Program-made: the position numbers and the translations under genes | Assembly: GCA_041658705.1 (NCBI GenBank) | Contig: JBAZZT010000007.1 | Coordinates: forward strand, 21,534-85,533 | From: CAIKNB01 sp041658705 | GTDB lineage: Bacteria > Patescibacteriota > Patescibacteriia > 2-12-FULL-60-25 | DNA length: 64,000 bases | Direction of reading: 5' to 3' | Notes under the pieces: generated by a model | Seen by the model: the letters and a program-made list of their open reading frames with translations, nothing else | Told to the model about the DNA's origin: nothing | Databases searched by the model: none | Shown: positions 40,045 through 47,532 of the stretch, in pieces | Layout: each line of letters opens with the position of its first letter | Numbering within the stretch: position 1 is the first letter of the stretch

Positions 40045-41139
40045 CTACGCCCCCACCCTGAAATAACACACGTCGCCGTCTTGCATCACGTAATCTTTTC
40101 CCTCGATGCGGGTGAGTCCTTTTTCGCGGCAAGCTACCTCGCTGCCGCAGGCCACGAAATCTTTCCAGTCGGTGATCTCGGCGCGGATGAAATTTTTCTC
40201 GAAATCGGTGTGGATGACGCCCGCGGCTTGTGGCGCTTTGGCGCCGCGCCGCACGGTCCAGGCCCGCGTCTCCATTTCGCCTGAAGTCAAAAAAGTCACC
40301 AACCCCAAGACGTCGTAAGCTTGCTTGATCAAGATATCCAAACCCGACTCGCTAAGGCCGAGCGCTTCCAGATATTCTTTTTTCTCTTCCGGTGAGAGCG
40401 AGGCGAGCTCGGCTTCCATCTTGACGCACACCGGCACGATGCGGCAGGTGGCGGTCGCGGCCAAGGCGCCCAACGCGGTCTTCCACGAACCGTCCGCGAG
40501 TTGGCTTTCGCTCACGTTGACCAGATACAACATGGCTTTCATGGTCAGGAGCTGGAGTTGTTTCAATTCCTTGAGCTCATCTTCGCTCCATTCCAAATCG
40601 CGCAGTTGCGTGCCTTTTTCGAGCGCGGTCTTGGCGCGGCCCAGCGCGACTTGCAGAGCCTCGAGCTCTTTGGTCCGCCCGGCTTTGAGTTGGCGCGAGA
40701 CGCTGTCGACTCTTTTATCCACGGTCTCAAGGTCGGCCAAAGCCAACTCGATGCCGATGGTCTCGGCGTCGCGTTCGGGATTTATCGTGCCGTCCACGTG
40801 GATGACGTTCGGATCCTCGAAGGCGCGCAAAACCTGTGCCACGGCGTCGCACTCGCGGATGTTGGCCAAGAATTTGTTGCCCAAGCCTTGGCCTTCGGAC
40901 GCGCCTTTGACCAAGCCCGCGATATCCACGAACTCGATGACCGTATGCACGATGCGCCCGGACTTGGAGATCTTGGCCAACTGCGCCAAACGCTCATCCG
41001 GCACTTCCACTACCCCCACGTTGGGGTCGATGGTGCAGAACGGAAAGTTGGCGCAATCCACGGCCTTTTTGGTGATAGCGGAAAACAACGTGGATTTCCC
41101 CACGTTAGGCAAGCCAACGATTCCGATTTGCAAAGGCAT
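40045..41139 (-). CDS. ychF: Ribosome-binding ATPase YchF
   Basis: A 364-residue Obg-family P-loop ATPase with its usual length. G1 is GLPNVGKSTLF (8-18), G3 DIAGLVKGASEGQGLG, and the atypical G4 NVSE (in YLVNVSES) gives ATP rather than GTP preference. The C-terminal TGS domain ends KDYVMQDGDVCYFRVGA. It binds ribosomes and is linked to stress responses in other bacteria. No Shine-Dalgarno is seen. Confidence 0.97.
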   Translation of the reverse strand: MPLQIGIVGLPNVGKSTLFSAITKKAVDCANFPFCTIDPNVGVVEVPDERLAQLAKISKSGRIVHTVIEFVDIAGLVKGASEGQGLGNKFLANIRECDAVAQVLRAFEDPNVIHVDGTINPERDAETIGIELALADLETVDKRVDSVSRQLKAGRTKELEALQVALGRAKTALEKGTQLRDLEWSEDELKELKQLQLLTMKAMLYLVNVSESQLADGSWKTALGALAATATCRIVPVCVKMEAELASLSPEEKKEYLEALGLSESGLDILIKQAYDVLGLVTFLTSGEMETRAWTVRRGAKAPQAAGVIHTDFEKNFIRAEITDWKDFVACGSEVACREKGLTRIEGKDYVMQDGDVCYFRVGA

Positions 41140-41199
41140 AAAGCAGAGGAAGACTACCTATAAACCGGTTTTCTTTCAAGCCGTGGCGCTAAACAAAAT

Positions 41200-41220
41200 G
41201 GCGGCACTTGTGATGCCGCC
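41200..41220 (-). terminator. Terminator of the 41228-42820 gene
   Basis: GGCGGCA TCACAAG TGCCGCC followed by ATTTTG on the minus strand. Confidence 0.75.
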
Positions 41221-41227
41221 GAAGTTC

Positions 41228-42820
41228 TTAAGGGCTCTTGTCTTTGAGCAGGTTGCGGAAATACTTGATTGCCGCATCATCCCCCGCCCAGCCGATGCCG
41301 ACGACGTAGCGCTTTTCCATGCGCTCAAGCGGATGGTCGCTCCACGCATCGTTCCAGGCCAAAGGCATGACCCTGACCCCGAAGTTGACCGTCATGCCGT
41401 TGAAGGTCGGCATAGCGATGCCAAGTCCCCCCGTGGGACGCAGCTTGACGGTGTTGTCCGTGACCCCGGCCATGAGCGACATGTCCACTTGCGCAGAGAA
41501 GCTCGCCGTCGTGAGGTTCATCTGGCCTCCGGTTTCGGCCGGGACGTACACATCCTGGCGACGGTTGTATTGCATGCCGCCGTAGGCCAACCACGAAAGA
41601 TACCAATCCAACGAACCTTCGTAGGTGTACCAGGCTTTGACCACATCAGCCGAAGCGCCGAACACGGTCGAAGCTGCGCTGCGCGCGAACTTGCGGAGAC
41701 ATTCGCGGAATGTTCTTCGCGCTTCAGTCTCTTCAGTCCTGACCAGTCTATCAAGACAAGTCTTGCGACCAGCTTCGTCTTTTTGATCTTGGCACGCCTC
41801 ATCGCGCGCTTTGAGTATTTTCTCGGCCGCTGGCTTTAAACACTTCTCGCCGAAAGCGCGATTGAATTCAGGATCGTGGTCATTCCAATGTTGGAGGGAA
41901 ATGGCCACGGCTCCGTTAGCCGAAGCAGCGTGCTCCATCATGCCCGGGCTCTTGGTGGCGCCCAACGAGACGTTGATGCGCTTGAGGAATCTTCCCAGCA
42001 AAGGAGTCTTCTCCAAGAGACCGAGCTTGGCGCCCGTATCCGACTCAAGCTGATAGATCCGGTAGGGTGAAAACGAGACGCCGGCCGTACCGTAAGTCCC
42101 GTTGTCCGTGATGACCACCGGCAGCTGCACCGCAGTCAGGCGCGTTTCGCTCGGTCGGAGCAAACCCGATTGCGCAGTCCCGAATACGTTTTCCGTGGGC
42201 ATCTGGGGCTGAAGCGGTTCCGGCGCTTTGGGATCGGTCGGTTTCTCCGATCGATTGTTCTCGCCCAAGGTGTAGCTGATGTTGTAGTTGAAGGTGTTGT
42301 AGTTGGTGACGGGCGGCGCGACCGGGAAAGCGAGGGGCATGACTATGATGGTGGTATTGCCGCAGCCGTTGTCAGGCAGCGCAGGCTCGCAGGGATTGGG
42401 AAGTTGGACAACCGGCAGAATGGGCGGCGCAGGAAGACACTGCTCCAGACCTTTCTTATAGGCTGCCATGTATTTCTCAAGCAATCCCCCGGGCTCATAG
42501 CAACCATGCAGTTCATGCGGTTGGGTCCCGACCTTGATGTTCGGATTGATGTTCGGGCATTCCTGGGCCAGGCCTGCCCCTGGCTTGCTCGACACCTCGG
42601 TTATGAATGCTTCGACTATTCCGTAGGCCTTGTCTGGCCGATCTCCGCAGCGTTCCAAGAGTTTCGCGAGCAAGCTCTCGGTGTACACCTTGAAATTGCT
42701 GCAGCACGCTTTGCGCGGTTTATCGGTCGGCTGCTGCGCCAAGACCGGCGCGGAAACCAATGTCGCGATCAATGCGACGAACAGACTAAACAACGCGATC
42801 CTGGCATTTCGCTGCTTCAT
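41228..42820 (-). CDS. Large secreted protein, Cys-rich N-terminus
   Basis: A 530-residue protein. ATG 42820 is chosen because GAGGAG lies before it. The signal peptide ends near VLAQQ. Residues 28-130 have about nine Cys (ACCSNF, RCGDRP, ECPNI, GCYEPG, PCEP, GCGN). A Pro-rich section follows. The last part is rich in short strands with alternating hydrophobics (VSFSPYRIYQLES; MNLTTASFSAQVDMS; MTVNFGVRVMPLAWND), but without a recognisable domain. Promoter 42860-42888 and terminator mark a single-gene unit. Probably a surface or secreted structural protein. Confidence 0.65.
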   Translation of the reverse strand: MKQRNARIALFSLFVALIATLVSAPVLAQQPTDKPRKACCSNFKVYTESLLAKLLERCGDRPDKAYGIVEAFITEVSSKPGAGLAQECPNINPNIKVGTQPHELHGCYEPGGLLEKYMAAYKKGLEQCLPAPPILPVVQLPNPCEPALPDNGCGNTTIIVMPLAFPVAPPVTNYNTFNYNISYTLGENNRSEKPTDPKAPEPLQPQMPTENVFGTAQSGLLRPSETRLTAVQLPVVITDNGTYGTAGVSFSPYRIYQLESDTGAKLGLLEKTPLLGRFLKRINVSLGATKSPGMMEHAASANGAVAISLQHWNDHDPEFNRAFGEKCLKPAAEKILKARDEACQDQKDEAGRKTCLDRLVRTEETEARRTFRECLRKFARSAASTVFGASADVVKAWYTYEGSLDWYLSWLAYGGMQYNRRQDVYVPAETGGQMNLTTASFSAQVDMSLMAGVTDNTVKLRPTGGLGIAMPTFNGMTVNFGVRVMPLAWNDAWSDHPLERMEKRYVVGIGWAGDDAAIKYFRNLLKDKSP

Positions 42821-42859
42821 GACGCTCCTCTTCAGGTTATGAAAGAGCACGACGCCAGC

Positions 42860-42888
42860 TATGTATCATTTATTAACTCAAGAATCAA
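42860..42888 (-). promoter_or_regulatory. Sigma-70-like promoter of the 41228-42820 gene
   Basis: TTGATT (42883-42888), 17 nt, TACATA (42860-42865) on the minus strand. Confidence 0.65.
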
Positions 42889-42897
42889 GCCCTGCCT

Positions 42898-43404
42898 CTA
42901 GATTTCGCAGCTGACGAAAATCTTGACCCAAGAGGACAATCCGGCCGCAACGATGTGGCGCTTGAGGATACCTGACCAGTCGCGTTCCGAGACCCAAACG
43001 CTCAAATGGATACGTCGAAAAGACAGCGCGCGCAGACAGCGCCGAAAATTTTGTCGCGCTTTGGCAAAGACCTCCGGAACGTCGAACGAGACGATGGTCA
43101 CAAAACCTTCGGGCAGAGTCGGCGGCGGTGTCTTCTGGGCCAACAATTTTTTTCCTGTTTCGGTAAGATGATAGGCCAAGCGTCCATCCTCCCATCTTTT
43201 ACCCATAAGTCTCTTCTTGACCAGTCTCGCCGCCGCACGCTTGAGTCTCAAGCGTTTATTTATAGCTTCGATGGCTTTGACTCCATCGACTCCGCAGCTT
43301 AAGACAGCGTTCGGTTTCCGGACGATCAATTCAAAATTCTCGATGCCATCGGCCACGGCCTCCAGCACCGCCCATCCGATTTCCGCAGCCATTTTTCTTC
43401 CCAT
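42898..43404 (-). CDS. PaaX-type regulator: winged helix plus Cas2-like domain
   Basis: A 168-residue protein preceded by AAGGAG. Residues 1-85 form a winged-helix module (RLRLKRAAARLVKKRLMGKRWEDGRLAYHLTETGKKLL). Residues 95-168 match the Cas2 ferredoxin fold: FVTIVSFDVPEVFAKARQNFRRCLRALSF, then LSVWVSERDW. Automatic pipelines often label such proteins Cas2, but there is no CRISPR array or cas1 here and the wing is PaaX-like. A palindrome at 43431-43453 upstream suggests autoregulation. Confidence 0.75.
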   Translation of the reverse strand: MGRKMAAEIGWAVLEAVADGIENFELIVRKPNAVLSCGVDGVKAIEAINKRLRLKRAAARLVKKRLMGKRWEDGRLAYHLTETGKKLLAQKTPPPTLPEGFVTIVSFDVPEVFAKARQNFRRCLRALSFRRIHLSVWVSERDWSGILKRHIVAAGLSSWVKIFVSCEI

Positions 43405-43430
43405 AAAGTCTCTCCTTATACCGCTACACC

Positions 43431-43453
43431 AATTTGACCGACCGCGTCAAATT
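43431..43453. promoter_or_regulatory. Palindromic operator candidate
   Basis: AATTTGAC (7-nt gap) GTCAAATT, 27 nt before the PaaX-like ATG. One arm contains TTGACG, a likely -35, so a bound dimer would block transcription. Confidence 0.6.
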
Positions 43454-43516
43454 AGTGACAAGACATCAATATACAGAGTCAACCGAGCTACGAAATTGAG
43501 TTATGCACATTAACGC

Positions 43517-43544
43517 AAAAACTCCGCTTTTACGGAGTTTTTTT
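43517..43544. terminator. Bidirectional terminator
   Basis: AAAAACTCCG CTTTTA CGGAGTTTTTTT. The stretch 43545-43610 to the tRNA shows nothing else. Confidence 0.8.
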
Positions 43545-43610
43545 GTTTGGTGGACCACGTCGAATTATGTTTGGACTAATTTCAGCATTAGCTAAGTCTC
43601 TCGAAATCAA

Positions 43611-43634
43611 ATACCTCGGCTATTACCGAGGTAT
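43611..43634 (-). terminator. Hairpin after tRNA-Ala
   Basis: ATACCTCGG TAATAG CCGAGGTAT, followed by TTGATTTC on the minus strand, 6 nt beyond the tRNA 3' end. Confidence 0.65.
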
Positions 43635-43640
43635 TCGACG

Positions 43641-43717
43641 TGGTGGACCTTAAGGGATTTGAACCCTTGACCTCTTCCATGCCATGGAAGCGCTCTAGCC
43701 AGCTGAGCTAAAGGCCC
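43641..43717 (-). tRNA. tRNA-Ala (anticodon GGC)
   Basis: Acceptor GGGCCTT / AAGGTCC contains the G3-U70 pair that marks alanine tRNAs. The anticodon loop ATGGCAT gives GGC, reading GCC/GCU. The T-arm GGTTCAAATCC and encoded CCA (plus tgg at 43641-43643) are present. Confidence 0.95.
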
Positions 43718-43737
43718 GGGATTAACTGCGTTTTCAA

Positions 43738-43800
43738 GGGAAGCTCTCTAGCCTCCGCCAGAGGCGGATCAGCCTATGGCTGAAGCTGAACTAAAGGCCC
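43738..43800 (-). pseudogene. Interrupted 5' copy of tRNA-Ala
   Basis: Begins GGGCCTTTAGTTCAGC, matching the tRNA 5' end, and its upstream bases (tcccg) also match. After about 30 nt of palindromic sequence (GCCTCCGCC...GGCGGA), the match resumes with GGCTAGAGAGCTTCC (43738-43753), the D-arm/anticodon-stem part. The 3' half is missing. Confidence 0.8.
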
Positions 43801-43824
43801 GGGATATTGCTTACGGCGTGCCTC

Positions 43825-43872
43825 TATTTTGGCTACCCTCTACCATCTACTCTCTACCCTCTATTTTCGCAT
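43825..43872. repeat. Repeat 'ggctaccctctaccatctac'
   Basis: Tandem ctaccctcta/ctactctcta units between the tRNA copy and the next gene. Confidence 0.75.
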
Positions 43873-43901
43873 GCGCAGATTGCCACAACTTAATAGTTGA
43901 G

Positions 43902-44657
43902 TCAATTCAAGACGCGCAAACGGATAGCCAGCGGCAGGCGGTCGCGCGACACTCCCCTTTTCCGGTCATATTCTTTAAGTGCGCCGTTCAGCTCGCGCAC
44001 GTGATGCACTTGGATCAATGCGTCTTCGTCTTCGCCCGTGACTGGGATGGCGTGCCAGCGCTCGGCTTCGTGCGTCGCTTCGCGGATGGCGCAGAGCAGA
44101 TATTCTTCTTCAGGAAGATACAGCGAATCCTCCGTATCGCTGCTTGCGGGCAAGATATCATCCCTTTGTTCCATGAGTTGGATGGCGACCGTGCCTGCGG
44201 GCGCCTGTTCAGTTTTGATCGTCTCGCGTGGAACGGAAATCTTTTCACCGCGCAAGGCTAATTCAGAACCCAAAATCTCGATCCTCTCCTGTGCTTCCGC
44301 TTCGTCCTCCCGATTTTGCCAGTACATGAGATCGCGTTTCAGGTCTTGGGCGGGACGCGAGGCTGCGTCCAAACGCAAAAAAGCTTGGCGCATGGATTCC
44401 TGTAGCCCCTTGATCCGTTCGGCTTCGGCTTCCGAGCAGCCTTCGTCCAGGCTCCGGATGCTTTGCGCCAATTCCTCCATGCGCTCCTCGTAGGCGCGGA
44501 AAAGTTCTTCCAACCGTTCCGCCAAATCACGCTGGCGCAAAGCGAGCTTGTTCTTTTTGCCCGTGGAAGCGCAAGCCGCGCTTTTAAATGCGCGGCTTGC
44601 GTCGCCGGACTTCGGCCCGCCTGCTAGGAAGGCCGCAGCTTTGTCCAGCCAGGTCAT
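43902..44657 (-). CDS. Coiled-coil hypothetical protein downstream of the ligase/TPR gene
   Basis: A 251-residue charged soluble protein. A long coiled coil fills residues 40-125 (LALRQRDLAERLEELFRAYE; EAEAERIKGLQESMRQAFLR). The C-terminal part is acidic then basic. It starts 4 nt after the stop of the O-antigen ligase/TPR gene, so they form an operon. No domain recognised. Confidence 0.65.
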   Translation of the reverse strand: MTWLDKAAAFLAGGPKSGDASRAFKSAACASTGKKNKLALRQRDLAERLEELFRAYEERMEELAQSIRSLDEGCSEAEAERIKGLQESMRQAFLRLDAASRPAQDLKRDLMYWQNREDEAEAQERIEILGSELALRGEKISVPRETIKTEQAPAGTVAIQLMEQRDDILPASSDTEDSLYLPEEEYLLCAIREATHEAERWHAIPVTGEDEDALIQVHHVRELNGALKEYDRKRGVSRDRLPLAIRLRVLN

Positions 44658-44661
44658 GGGT

Positions 44662-47136
44662 TTATTTTTGGACTTCGTTCAGCGGCTTAGGTCCTTGGAT
44701 TTGCTCCTTGACCGGTTCCGGGATGGGCGTCGTGGTCGGCTTGGCTTTTTCCTCCTTGAGCTTCAGCAGCGCCGCTAACCGCTCATCCACCGTCTGGTTG
44801 CCGGGATTCAGCTCCTGGACCTTTTTGACTTGCGCGATGGCATCATCCAAGCGACCGCCCTCCTCATACAAGGCCGCCAAGAACCAGCGGGCGTTGGAAT
44901 ATTTCGGCTCATAAGCCACGATCTGCTCGAACAAGTCGCGCGCTTTGTCTTTTTGGTTGTTGCGATAGTACAACAATCCGAGTTGGAAACCGACACCGAC
45001 ATCGGTGCTGTCGGCCGCGAGCACCAGCTCCATCTTGGCGATGGCTTCGGGCAGCTTGTTCTGCCGCTCGTACATGATGGCCAAGTTGTAGTGCGCCAGG
45101 GCGAAGTCGCCTTTGAGCTGGACTGCTTGATTCAGGTATTCGGCGGCGTGGTCGAGCTCGGCCACCATCTTGGTCTGCGCATCGGCGCGCGCTTTTTCAT
45201 CCTTGGTGTTGAGCAGCGTGGCGTAGGCGTCGGCGCGCATGATGTAGATCTTGCCGATCTCATCGGCGAAGGTCGGGTTGTTCGGTTCGAGCTTGGCCGC
45301 TTCCTGGAAATTCTTGATAGCGAATTCGTCCGCGCCGCGCGTGAATGAGGCGATGGACTGGTAGATCACGGCCAGGTTGGACCAGTTGTCGACGTTCTTG
45401 GGCGAGACCTCGGTGGCTTTGCGCGCCGTGTCCACGGAAGCGGAGACTAAGGCGCTGATCTCCTTGGCTTGATCGGCGTTGGGATTGGGCACTATCTTTT
45501 CGTTGAGTTGGATCAGATAGGCTTGCGACAAGTTGCGGTAATAAGCGTCGTTCAGGCTGTTCAGGGCCACGGCTGAATTCAGTTTGTCGATGGATTGCTG
45601 GATCGGTTTGCCGTCGCGATAAGTCAGCACGGCTTTGGAATAATCCGCATCGGCGACCAGGCGTTGGCCGGAAAGCCACAAGACCGAGACCGATCCGACC
45701 GTCACCAAGATGAAGATAATCGAGAGCAACCCCATGTAAGCCGGTTTGGCTTGGCCGTCGAGGTTAAATTTGCCGCGCGCGACCAGCGTCCCCAAGAGAC
45801 CGAGCAGGAACCAGAAGAGGAAGTGATGCGCTAAATTGTAGTTGTAGAAGAAAGCGCTGAAGACCACGGTCGCCCAACCGACGAACACCGTGAGATAGGC
45901 CTGCCATTGATCGTCATCCTTCTCTTTCAACAGATGCAAGATGCTTTTTACGATGGCCGAGATCACGAGCATGAGCCAAAGCGTGATGCCCACCAGTCCG
46001 ATGGTCGGCAGGAGGGTCAAGAAGGTGGAATAGCCGCGCTCAAAGCGATACGTCCAGAAAGGCGAGGTGTTCACGCTGGGCGAGCGGTACTGGGAATAGT
46101 CGTAGATCCAGGTGCCCGGACCCGTGCCGAAGACCGGATTGGAGCGCAAAGCTTGCTTGGCGATGTCCCATGAGTGCGTCATCGACGGCGCGACTTCAGC
46201 CGGCAACGACAGCTTGAACGGCGTTGACCAGATGAGGAAAATCACCGACACGGCGCAGATGAGTCCCGGCACGATGAGCTTGATGGGATGCTTGACCGCG
46301 CGGGTGCGGATGGTCGAGATCGCGACCAAGAGGAGCGTGCCGAAGAGGATAGCCGCCCAGCACACCCAGAAATCAATCATGGCGACATACACCAGCGGCA
46401 GCAGGATAGCGACCCAGACCAAAATCTTGGCCAACAGGCTCCCCTTGCTGCTCCGGCCCAAGACGCATTTTTGATCCTTGCAACCCAAGACCATGAGCGA
46501 CGAAGCCAGCACGATGGCGACGGACAGGAACACGCCGAGCGAGTTCAGGGTGCCCACGGTGTTGAAGGTCTTGGCCGACAAAGCCGGGAAGAGCCAACCC
46601 AAGGCATACGCCCCGTTGATCTGCAGGATGCCGTAAAGCGCGGCCACGACCGCTGATCCGAGGAAGGCCAGGATCAGGTGATACAGGAAAGACGTCGAAC
46701 GGACTTTATTGACCAGGATAAAATACAGCACCACGAAGCAGGCAATGCTGGCGAAAGCCCATTGCATCTGCCCGAAGTTACCGACCATGGATAAATAGCG
46801 GTCTTCGGAGAACAGGCTGGTCACCAGATAGCCCAGTCCGAACATGAGCACGACGAGATGCATCCAGGAACGCGTTATCGTCATGCGCCGTTCCAGGATC
46901 GCCGCTCCGATGTGGCACAGGAGCGCGATCATGGTGAGCGCCGCGAGCAGGGTCTGCTTATTCAGCTCGAGCACGTCGAGCGTCTGCGGCAGGAACCACA
47001 GCGGCATCAAAAAGACTACCAGGTACAGACAGACTGACGAGATGGTGTTCAGGATCTTGATGGCCAGCGCCGGTTGGAAGGCAGCGCTTTCCGGCATCGT
47101 CCTGATGTCACCTGCGGAAAAATTATTGATATCCAT
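44662..47136 (-). CDS. O-antigen ligase-like membrane protein fused to TPR repeats
   Basis: An 824-residue protein. Residues 25-470 hold about 12 hydrophobic helices. The Wzy/ligase loop is at about 330-390 (HSWDIAKQALRSNPVFGTGP, then RFERGYSTFLTLLPTIGLVG). From about 540 to 780 come TPR repeats (VDNWSNLAVIYQSIASFTRG; FALAHYNLAIMYERQNKLPE; VGVGFQLGLLYYRNNQKDKA). The end is a Lys/Pro-rich tail. The enzyme half likely transfers glycan to a surface acceptor with the TPR half binding partners. A TATAAT lies 32 nt before the ATG. Confidence 0.85.
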   Translation of the reverse strand: MDINNFSAGDIRTMPESAAFQPALAIKILNTISSVCLYLVVFLMPLWFLPQTLDVLELNKQTLLAALTMIALLCHIGAAILERRMTITRSWMHLVVLMFGLGYLVTSLFSEDRYLSMVGNFGQMQWAFASIACFVVLYFILVNKVRSTSFLYHLILAFLGSAVVAALYGILQINGAYALGWLFPALSAKTFNTVGTLNSLGVFLSVAIVLASSLMVLGCKDQKCVLGRSSKGSLLAKILVWVAILLPLVYVAMIDFWVCWAAILFGTLLLVAISTIRTRAVKHPIKLIVPGLICAVSVIFLIWSTPFKLSLPAEVAPSMTHSWDIAKQALRSNPVFGTGPGTWIYDYSQYRSPSVNTSPFWTYRFERGYSTFLTLLPTIGLVGITLWLMLVISAIVKSILHLLKEKDDDQWQAYLTVFVGWATVVFSAFFYNYNLAHHFLFWFLLGLLGTLVARGKFNLDGQAKPAYMGLLSIIFILVTVGSVSVLWLSGQRLVADADYSKAVLTYRDGKPIQQSIDKLNSAVALNSLNDAYYRNLSQAYLIQLNEKIVPNPNADQAKEISALVSASVDTARKATEVSPKNVDNWSNLAVIYQSIASFTRGADEFAIKNFQEAAKLEPNNPTFADEIGKIYIMRADAYATLLNTKDEKARADAQTKMVAELDHAAEYLNQAVQLKGDFALAHYNLAIMYERQNKLPEAIAKMELVLAADSTDVGVGFQLGLLYYRNNQKDKARDLFEQIVAYEPKYSNARWFLAALYEEGGRLDDAIAQVKKVQELNPGNQTVDERLAALLKLKEEKAKPTTTPIPEPVKEQIQGPKPLNEVQK

Positions 47137-47168
47137 ATTTTTTTAAAAATACTTTTTCAAGCAGGGGA

Positions 47169-47174
47169 ATTATA
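47169..47174 (-). promoter_or_regulatory. Extended -10 of the ligase/TPR gene
   Basis: TGCTATAAT on the minus strand (hexamer 47169-47174); no good -35, as repeat sequence lies there. Confidence 0.55.
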
Positions 47175-47177
47175 GCA

Positions 47178-47398
47178 TGGGGTAGAGGGTAGAGAGTAGG
47201 GGCGCATGGTCATGCGCCCTTTTGGTGATAAGAGGCCGTCATTCTTGAGGCCGTTTGGTAATAAAAGAATGTCATTCTAGAGGCCGTCTGACGGTCGAAG
47301 AATCATCCTAATCCTTAAGGAATTGGAAGATCCTTCGTCGCGTCGGACGCGACTCAAGGATGACATTTACTTTTATCTTTCTGGCTATCCTCTATCCT
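47178..47398. repeat. Repeat block
   Basis: 'ggggtagagggtagagagta' unit, 'gtaggggcgcatggtcatgc' palindrome, the composite 'gtcattctagaggccgtctg' ... 'ccttaaggaattggaagatc' unit (47270-47365) and 'ggctatcctctatcctctcg'. No gene in this gap. Confidence 0.85.
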
Positions 47399-47428
47399 CT
47401 CGTGATTCCTTATGATTCCTTCGCTGGG

Positions 47429-47457
47429 TTGACATTTTTTTAAAAAAGTGCTATACA
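47429..47457 (+). promoter_or_regulatory. Near-consensus promoter of the Gly-rich lipoprotein gene
   Basis: TTGACA (47429-47434), 17 nt, TATACA (47452-47457) with TGC before it. The leader would be about 70 nt. Confidence 0.85.
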
Positions 47458-47532
47458 GTAATTGTACATTCGGCAATTGAATTAGGTTTATGCGTCCGTC
47501 AAAACGCACGGCCCCAAGCAGGAGACACGGTC

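Noticed and set aside
42898..43404. Cas2 as sign of a CRISPR-Cas system
   Set aside because: No array, cas1 or effector gene is present, and the protein has an N-terminal winged helix typical of PaaX-type regulators.
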